NCBI GenBank assembly: GCA_937924345.1
Contig: CALDTD010000202.1
Coordinates: 1 to 7,797 of the forward strand
From: an uncultured Flavobacteriales bacterium
GTDB lineage: Bacteria > Bacteroidota > Bacteroidia > Flavobacteriales_D > Parvicellaceae
DNA: 7,797 bases
Direction: 5' to 3'
Shown: positions 1 to 4,792 of the stretch, piece by piece
Layout: the number at the start of each line of letters is the position of its first letter
Numbering within the stretch: position 1 is the stretch's first letter
Position numbers and translations under genes: made by a program
Notes under the pieces: model-generated
Told to the model about the DNA's origin: nothing
The model's input: the letters and a program-made list of their open reading frames with translations, nothing else
Databases searched by the model: none

Positions 1-871
1 GTCCTGGATCTAATTTTGAGAATGTTGTGAAAGCCTGAGCTCTGATAGCAGGAGAGGCTTCAATAAACATATTAATTAACTCTTCAAATTTAGCGTTAAA
101 AAAAAACAATATATTAAATGAGCCTGGCTGCGTTTTATATACTTTTTCTATTTCTTTTACGGCAGCTAAAACTGTTTTTAAAGCCTCATCATTATTCGTG
201 TAGAAATTATCCATCCCTTTTAAATGGTAATCATAATGACAAGTTCTGAGTGGAGTATATAAATCTTGTAAAAAATTATTTACTAAATGAAAACGATTGT
301 TTAAAAACTTAGCCCCCCAACCTTTATTTTCTGTATCGCTAGAATAATTTGTTACAACTTGTTGCGCTTTCAAAAAATATGGTTGCCCACCTTTCGGCGA
401 AAAAGAATCATAATCCATACCAATCATAACATATGCATAATACGCAAGTACATCGGCCAACCCGCCAACTGAAGCTCTGTCAGGTGTAAAAATAATGGCA
501 GTATTTCTTAAATAAGTAAACCGTAAATTCTTATCGTTATGATTTAGTAACCTTGTTTTATAATTAGAATTATAAACTGGACGTGAGGAAGATACTTGAA
601 TACTTCCTTCATAATTATCTGTAGAAATTACTTTAGAAATATTAATCAAGACATTACACTCGATTCGTTCTTCGGGTTTATAATTATCTGTAGTCCATTT
701 TGTCTCATTTAAAAACTCAAAAACAGCAGCTTTTAGTGACTCAATAATCTCTTCGTTATTTGTATTCCCTCCCAATGTAGGAGCTATAACAGATACTTGA
801 CAATTTAATTCCTGGGCGTAAGCCCAGCTAAAACAAAAACTGACTAAAATTGTTATGATTATATTTCTCAT
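1..871 (-). CDS. porD: DUF4835 family protein, probable type IX secretion protein PorD (C-terminus cut by window edge)
   Basis: The frame opens with ATG at 871 and stays open to the left edge, giving 290 codons with the end missing. The N-terminus is a clear signal peptide: a basic Met-Arg start, then IIITILVSFCFSWAYA, with cleavage predicted before Gln20. The exported part begins QELNCQVSVIAP and holds conserved blocks such as NTAIIFTPDRASVGG and LADVLAYYAYVMIGMDYDSF, then GGQPYF. I recognise these as DUF4835, a family annotated in Bacteroidota as PorD of the type IX secretion system. That name is from memory, and the molecular role is poorly defined. The family is close to 300 residues, so only a few C-terminal residues should be missing. 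A run of nine A at 98-106 encodes three Phe, and the frame continues sensibly past it. The ATG overlaps the coaBC stop (ATGA), so translation is probably coupled to coaBC. A periplasmic or outer-membrane-associated location is inferred from the signal peptide. Confidence 0.85.
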   Translation of the reverse strand, partial: MRNIIITILVSFCFSWAYAQELNCQVSVIAPTLGGNTNNEEIIESLKAAVFEFLNETKWTTDNYKPEERIECNVLINISKVISTDNYEGSIQVSSSRPVYNSNYKTRLLNHNDKNLRFTYLRNTAIIFTPDRASVGGLADVLAYYAYVMIGMDYDSFSPKGGQPYFLKAQQVVTNYSSDTENKGWGAKFLNNRFHLVNNFLQDLYTPLRTCHYDYHLKGMDNFYTNNDEALKTVLAAVKEIEKVYKTQPGSFNILFFFNAKFEELINMFIEASPAIRAQAFTTFSKLDPG

Positions 872-2073
872 TTAACTCTCTCTAATTCTACAATTTGCAT
901 TAAAATATCTAAAGCAACTTCATCCTTAGCCTTTAACTCAAAATCTATCTTTTTATTCTCTTTTGTAAGGATTGTAATCTGATTTGTATCATGTTTAAAA
1001 CCTGCACCTTTATTTTGTAAAGAGTTTAAAACAATAAAATCTAAGTTTTTCTTAACTAATTTCTTATTCGCATTTTCGACTTCATTATTGGTTTCTAATG
1101 CAAAACCTACCAAAAGTTGAGCCTCTTTTTTATGGTCTCCCATCCACTTTAATACGTCGTGGGTTTTAACCAACTCTATATTCCAATCATCTGCTTTTTT
1201 CTTCACTTTTGTAGAAGAAACCTCTTTTGGAGTATAATCAGCAACAGCTGCTGCTGCAATAATTACATCATGTTTTTCTGCCTCTAATTTACAAACCTCT
1301 AATAAATCTTTTGCAGTTTGAATATCAATTCGGGTAACACCTTTTGGAGTTTGCAAAGCTACAGGACCTGCAACTAAAGTAACATCAGCACCTAAATTAA
1401 TTGCTTTTTTTGCCAATGCAAATCCCATTTTACCAGAAGAGTGATTCCCTATAAAACGAACAGGATCTATTGGTTCATGAGTAGGACCAGCGGTAATCAA
1501 AATTTTCTTACCGGTTAGTGGCTGACTTTCTCTAAAATACTTACTTAAAAAACTAACTATATTTTCGGGCTCAGCTAATCTTCCTTCTCCTTCTAAGCCG
1601 CTGGCTAATTCACCACTTTCTGGATAAATAATATGACTATTGCGATCTAATAATTTTTGTAAATTATCTTTAGTAGAGCCATGTTTATACATATCCAAAT
1701 CCATAGCAGGCGCAATAAAAGTTGGACATTTAGCAGACAGATAAGTCGCCAACATAAAACTATCTGCATGACCAGTAACCATTTTGGCTAAGGTATTGGC
1801 AGTAGCAGGAGCAACAAGAAATGCATCTGCCCACAAGCCTAACTCTACATGATTATTCCACTCTCCAGTATTGCCTTTTTTTACAAAATCTATTAAAACT
1901 GGATTTTTAGATAAGGTAGACAAGGTAAGTGGCGTAATAAAACCACAAGAGGCGTCTGTCATAATTACTTTGACAGACGCCCCTAATTTTATTAAATCTC
2001 TTATGATGTAAGTAGCTTTGTAAGCGGCAATACTTCCTGTGACTGCAAGAATTATATTTTTGCCGTTAATCAT
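868..2073 (-). CDS. coaBC: Bifunctional phosphopantothenoylcysteine decarboxylase / phosphopantothenate-cysteine ligase CoaBC
   Basis: This cytosolic enzyme joins cysteine to 4'-phosphopantothenate using CTP, then decarboxylates the product to 4'-phosphopantetheine on the way to coenzyme A. The 401 residues match the usual length of about 400. The N-terminal flavoprotein (CoaC) half, about 5-180, shows the FMN-binding GSIAAYK (13-19), catalytic His75 in NHVELGLWAD, PATANT (89-94) and the PAMDLDMY motif (122-129). The CoaB half, about 187-400, has ITAGPTHEPIDPVR (193-206), NHSSGKMG with Asn210, AAVADY (275-280) and Lys289. These positions match the E. coli Dfp numbering exactly. Two CoaC residues differ: Asp125 replaces Asn in PxMN, and Ser158 (ELASGLEGEGR) replaces the lid Cys. 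I recall the same motifs in other Bacteroidota CoaBC, so this is probably a lineage variant and not decay. It starts 3 bp after rpoZ ends and overlaps porD by ATGA. Confidence 0.97.
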   Translation of the reverse strand: MINGKNIILAVTGSIAAYKATYIIRDLIKLGASVKVIMTDASCGFITPLTLSTLSKNPVLIDFVKKGNTGEWNNHVELGLWADAFLVAPATANTLAKMVTGHADSFMLATYLSAKCPTFIAPAMDLDMYKHGSTKDNLQKLLDRNSHIIYPESGELASGLEGEGRLAEPENIVSFLSKYFRESQPLTGKKILITAGPTHEPIDPVRFIGNHSSGKMGFALAKKAINLGADVTLVAGPVALQTPKGVTRIDIQTAKDLLEVCKLEAEKHDVIIAAAAVADYTPKEVSSTKVKKKADDWNIELVKTHDVLKWMGDHKKEAQLLVGFALETNNEVENANKKLVKKNLDFIVLNSLQNKGAGFKHDTNQITILTKENKKIDFELKAKDEVALDILMQIVELERVK

Positions 2074-2076
2074 CTA

Positions 2077-2397
2077 CTACTTTTCTTTAGCTTTCCAATA
2101 CACTTTATTTTCTTCAAACTCTTGTATTGCCATAGCTCCTGGCTTTGGTAATCTTTCGTAAAAACGAGAAACTTCAATTTGCTCTCTGTTTTCGAAAATT
2201 TCTTCTAAGTTATCCGTAGATGATGCAAACTCCTCTAATTTAGAAGATAATTCTTCTTTTAGTTCTGTATTAATTTGATTTGCTCTTTTAGAAAACACAA
2301 CGATAGATTCATAGATATTACCTTGAGCTGGTCTCGATAACTCATCTAAATCCCTTGTAATTGTTGTCTTTTCTGCTGTACTATCTCTATATGCCAT
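2077..2397 (-). CDS. rpoZ: DNA-directed RNA polymerase subunit omega (Bacteroidota type)
   Basis: This 106-residue protein is the small omega subunit, which binds the beta' subunit and helps RNA polymerase assemble. The recognisable core is NIYESIVVFSKRANQINTEL at 27-46, matching the omega N-terminal helix pattern (N-x-Y-E, then KRA-x-Q-I). It is followed by an acidic helical stretch (47-72) and the C-terminal PKPGAMAIQEFEENKVYWK (85-103), which corresponds to the 'IALxEIxxG' helix of other omegas. The N-terminal 26 residues differ from proteobacterial omegas, as is normal in Bacteroidota. It sits 13 bp after bamD and 3 bp before coaBC. An rpoZ-coaBC pairing is common across bacteria, which supports the assignment. 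The ATG at 2397 is the only sensible start, and no clear Shine-Dalgarno sequence precedes it. Confidence 0.88.
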   Translation of the reverse strand: MAYRDSTAEKTTITRDLDELSRPAQGNIYESIVVFSKRANQINTELKEELSSKLEEFASSTDNLEEIFENREQIEVSRFYERLPKPGAMAIQEFEENKVYWKAKEK

Positions 2398-2410
2398 AAT
2401 ATAACTATTG

Positions 2411-3229
2411 TTAGTTGGTCGCGTTATTTTCTTTTAATTTTGCTAACTCCTTATTTGTGTTAGTATAATATGTTTCTGCTTGTTTTAGCCATTTACTATT
2501 ACTAAAACCATCCACAAAGGTATGATAAGATTTTATAGTTTCTACTAATCTGTCTTCTTTTTTTGAATCTACACTATTAATTGCAAATAAATAGTTCGAT
2601 TTTACAATTAAAAATAGAATCTCCTCCTTGTAATCTGTGTCTGGGTAAGTTTGTAAAGTTGAATTAAAAGCGATGACTGCTGAACGGTATTTTTCCATTT
2701 TATAAAACAACTTTGCATTCTCGTAACTTTTCTTTTCTAGCTTACTTCTCAACAATCTAATTTCTGCATTGCTAGAATCCACCAAACTGCTATTTGGATA
2801 ACGATCCATAAACAATTGAAACTCGTCTATGGCAGCGTAAGTTTCACTTTGGTCTAAATTATATTCAGGTGAAAGTTTACGTTTACAAATCGCTGCTAAA
2901 AATGCGCACTCCTGAGCTCTTGGGCTATTTGGATAACTTTTCGCAAACTTTTTAAAGTAATAGCCAGCCATGTAAAATTCTTTTACAGCGTATTGATTTT
3001 GGGCGTAATAATAATAAACATCTTCTCCTTTGTCTGTCATTCTAAAAAAAGACATTAACTCTTCAAAAAGGGGTAAAGACTTGTAATAATCGCCAGCTTT
3101 GTAGTACTCTTTTGCCTTGGTATATTTTAGCTCGTAGTCATTACTCTTTAATATTTTATTATACTCTGAGCAACTCCCCATAATTAGGGAAGAAATTACT
3201 AAAACAAGAATTAAAAAACAGTTTTTCAT
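2411..3229 (-). CDS. bamD: Outer membrane protein assembly factor BamD (lipoprotein)
   Basis: This is an outer-membrane lipoprotein partner of BamA that helps fold and insert beta-barrel proteins, acting on the periplasmic face. The N-terminus is a lipoprotein signal: Lys2, hydrophobic FLILVLVISSLIMG, and a lipobox ending LIMGSC with lipidated Cys20. The mature part is built of TPR-like helix pairs. Visible units are about 35-60 (YTKAKEYYKAGDYYKSLPLF), 72-102 (YAQNQY, then FKKFAKSYPNSPRA), 130-150 (IDEFQLFMDRYPNSS), 168-198 (NAKLFYKMEKYRSAVIAF, then QTYPDTDY) and 225-255. The repeated 'F-x-x-F-x-x-x-YPNS' phrase is typical of BamD/YfiO. At 272 residues it is the normal length for the family. 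It is the first gene of the leftward operon, ahead of rpoZ, coaBC and porD. It diverges from the helicase gene across a 200-bp intergenic region. Confidence 0.93.
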   Translation of the reverse strand: MKNCFLILVLVISSLIMGSCSEYNKILKSNDYELKYTKAKEYYKAGDYYKSLPLFEELMSFFRMTDKGEDVYYYYAQNQYAVKEFYMAGYYFKKFAKSYPNSPRAQECAFLAAICKRKLSPEYNLDQSETYAAIDEFQLFMDRYPNSSLVDSSNAEIRLLRSKLEKKSYENAKLFYKMEKYRSAVIAFNSTLQTYPDTDYKEEILFLIVKSNYLFAINSVDSKKEDRLVETIKSYHTFVDGFSNSKWLKQAETYYTNTNKELAKLKENNATN

Positions 3230-3287
3230 ATTAAGAATTGAACTACAAAAGATTATTTATTACTTAAATATTAACGCTTTCGAGGTG

Positions 3288-3295
3288 CGAATATA
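3288..3295 (-). promoter_or_regulatory. Candidate -7 element of the bamD operon promoter
   Basis: On the minus strand this reads TATATTCG, seven of eight matches to the Bacteroidota housekeeping -7 element TAnnTTTG. It would place the transcript start roughly 50 bases upstream of the bamD ATG. No good TTG element is visible at the expected -33 distance, where only a TTT-containing stretch is found. It is the best match on this strand between the two divergent genes, but it remains a weak call. Confidence 0.35.
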
Positions 3296-3393
3296 AACAA
3301 TGTGTGGATTAAACGATAATAAAGTTTAAAAATTGCATTTGGATTTAAAGCCCTCTCATTTATATACATTATTAATTGTTGGTTGAAATTGAC

Positions 3394-3401
3394 TACTTTT
3401 G
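3394..3401 (+). promoter_or_regulatory. Bacteroidota-type -7 promoter element for the helicase gene
   Basis: TACTTTTG is an exact match to TAnnTTTG, the -7 element recognised by the primary sigma factor of Bacteroidota. A TTG at 3376-3378 could be the -33 element, but its 15-base spacing is shorter than usual, so that part is uncertain. The implied transcript start near 3408 gives a short leader of about 20 AT-rich bases before the GTG at 3430. The promoter may also serve the downstream sensor kinase and yaaA. Confidence 0.65.
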
Positions 3402-3429
3402 CAGAAATTCTCATATATAATATAACTAA

Positions 3430-4761
3430 GTGAACTTTTCTGACCTTAATATTAGCCGCCCTCTACTAAACGCACTAGAAGACTTAGAGTACTTACACCC
3501 TACTCCAATCCAAGAAAAAGCATTTCCTTTAATTATGTCTGGTAAAGATATGATTGGTGTTGCGCAAACAGGTACAGGAAAAACATTTGGATACTTATTA
3601 CCAATATTAAAACAATTAAAATATTCTGAACAGCGTCAACCTCGCGTTTTAATCATTGTACCAACTAGAGAATTAGTTACACAAGTAGTTGAAGAAGCTA
3701 AATCGCTTACAACATACATGTCTATTAGAATTGATGGTGTCTATGGTGGCACAAACATTAATACTCAGAAACAACTTATTTATGATGGTTTAGATATTTT
3801 AGTTGCTACACCTGGCCGCTTAATTGATTTGGCGATGACTAAGATTCTACGTTTAAAAAACATCAAACAGTTTGTAATTGATGAAATGGATGAAATGTTG
3901 AACTTAGGATTTAGAACTCAAATTCATACCATTTTAGATTTATTACCAGAAAGAAGACAAAACCTTTTGTTTTCGGCAACTACTAATGACGAAATAGAAG
4001 CCTTGAGTAACGACTACTTTATACAACCTCAAAAAATAGAAATTGTTAGAAGTGGAACACCTTTGGCAAAAATTAACCAGTCTGCTTATGATGTTCCAAA
4101 CTATTTTACTAAAGTTAACTTATTAAATCACTTACTAAATACCAACAAAACAATAACCAAAGGATTAGTCTTTGTCGGCAGCAAAAAACTAGCAGATCGT
4201 TTACACGAATCATTAGATAAAATCTACCCTAACAAAGTTGGAGTCATTCACTCTAACAAAGCACAAAATCAACGTTTTAGAACCTTAGATCAATTTGAAG
4301 ATGGAACTTTCCGTATATTAATTGCTACAGAAATAATTGCAAGAGGTATGGATATAAGAGGTGTATCTCATGTAATCAACTTCGACTTACCAAATAACGC
4401 TGCTAACTACATTCACCGAATAGGTAGAACGGGAAGAGCTGATGCTAAAGGAGTTGCTATTTCTTTTATAAATGAAGTAGAAAAACAATATCAAGAGGAA
4501 ATAGAACTCTTAATGAACAAGCAAATAAAAATGCTAGACTTTCCAGAAGCGGTAGAAATCTCGAAACAGTTTGCAGATGAAGAGCTAATTGCTTATCAAC
4601 AGAAAAACTATCTACCTAACACTAAGCTTGGTAGTGAAGGAGGGGGCGCCTTCCATGATAAAAAAGAAAAAAATAGTAAGATAAATCTTGGTGGTAGCTA
4701 CAGAAGGGAAATAAAAATTAAATACAAAAAACCACAAAAAAGAAGCGGCAAAAAGAAGTAG
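3430..4761 (+). CDS. DEAD-box family ATP-dependent RNA helicase (DEMD variant of motif II)
   Basis: This 443-residue cytosolic RNA helicase probably unwinds structured RNA during ribosome assembly or RNA turnover; the specific target is unknown. Both RecA-like domains are complete. Visible motifs are the Q-motif region (Phe3 and PTPIQ at 24-28), Walker A AQTGTGKT (45-52), PTREL (78-82), TPGR (127-130), motif II DEMD (151-154), SAT (182-184), FVGSKK (248-253), ATEIIARGMDI (299-309) and HRIGRTGR (329-336). The alanine of DEAD is Met153. Motif V has Glu301 where Asp is usual. The last 35 or so residues are Lys-rich (KIKYKKPQKRSGKKK), a typical RNA-binding tail. The GTG start is firm: an in-frame TAA lies directly before it at 3427, and the next in-frame ATG would remove the Q motif. 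It is followed 28 bp later by the sensor kinase, with no terminator between. I do not assign it to RhlE, DeaD or another named subfamily. Confidence 0.95.
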   Translation: MNFSDLNISRPLLNALEDLEYLHPTPIQEKAFPLIMSGKDMIGVAQTGTGKTFGYLLPILKQLKYSEQRQPRVLIIVPTRELVTQVVEEAKSLTTYMSIRIDGVYGGTNINTQKQLIYDGLDILVATPGRLIDLAMTKILRLKNIKQFVIDEMDEMLNLGFRTQIHTILDLLPERRQNLLFSATTNDEIEALSNDYFIQPQKIEIVRSGTPLAKINQSAYDVPNYFTKVNLLNHLLNTNKTITKGLVFVGSKKLADRLHESLDKIYPNKVGVIHSNKAQNQRFRTLDQFEDGTFRILIATEIIARGMDIRGVSHVINFDLPNNAANYIHRIGRTGRADAKGVAISFINEVEKQYQEEIELLMNKQIKMLDFPEAVEISKQFADEELIAYQQKNYLPNTKLGSEGGGAFHDKKEKNSKINLGGSYRREIKIKYKKPQKRSGKKK

Positions 4762-4783
4762 TTTTTCTATATTTAGAAAAAAC
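4761..4783 (+). other. AT-rich inverted repeat between the helicase stop and the sensor kinase start
   Basis: GTTTTTCTA (4761-4769) can pair with TAGAAAAAAC (4774-4783) around a four-base TATT loop, with one bulged A. It starts on the last base of the helicase TAG stop and ends six bases before the proposed CTG start. It lacks a GC-rich stem and a trailing T tract, so it does not look like an intrinsic terminator. It could hold the upstream leader folded next to the start codon, but its pairing is nearly all A-T and may be weak. Confidence 0.4.
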
Positions 4784-4789
4784 AATAAG

Positions 4790-4792
4790 CTG
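4790..4792 (+). promoter_or_regulatory. Proposed CTG (non-AUG) start codon of the sensor kinase
   Basis: The sensor frame is open from 4715 (in-frame TAA at 4712) and contains no ATG, GTG or TTG before 5513. Starting at this CTG gives a textbook export signal, KVLCNILIFSLISLKFFG, directly behind the first residue. The preceding bases are A-rich (AAAAAACAATAAG), which suits Bacteroidota initiation without a Shine-Dalgarno sequence. An ATA at 4769 is the only other nearby non-AUG option; it would add seven residues (FRKNNK region) to the n-region. Confidence 0.55.

Noticed and set aside
98..106. Run of nine A in porD as a frameshift site
   Set aside because: The frame is intact on both sides and encodes family-like residues after the run (FNAKFEELINMFIEASPAIR).
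4768..4775. TATATTTA as a separate promoter for the sensor kinase
   Set aside because: It is one base off the -7 consensus, but there is no -33 element, and it sits inside an AT inverted repeat where such matches arise easily.
4761..4783. Inverted repeat as an intrinsic terminator for the helicase
   Set aside because: The stem is nearly all A-T and no T tract follows on the plus strand.
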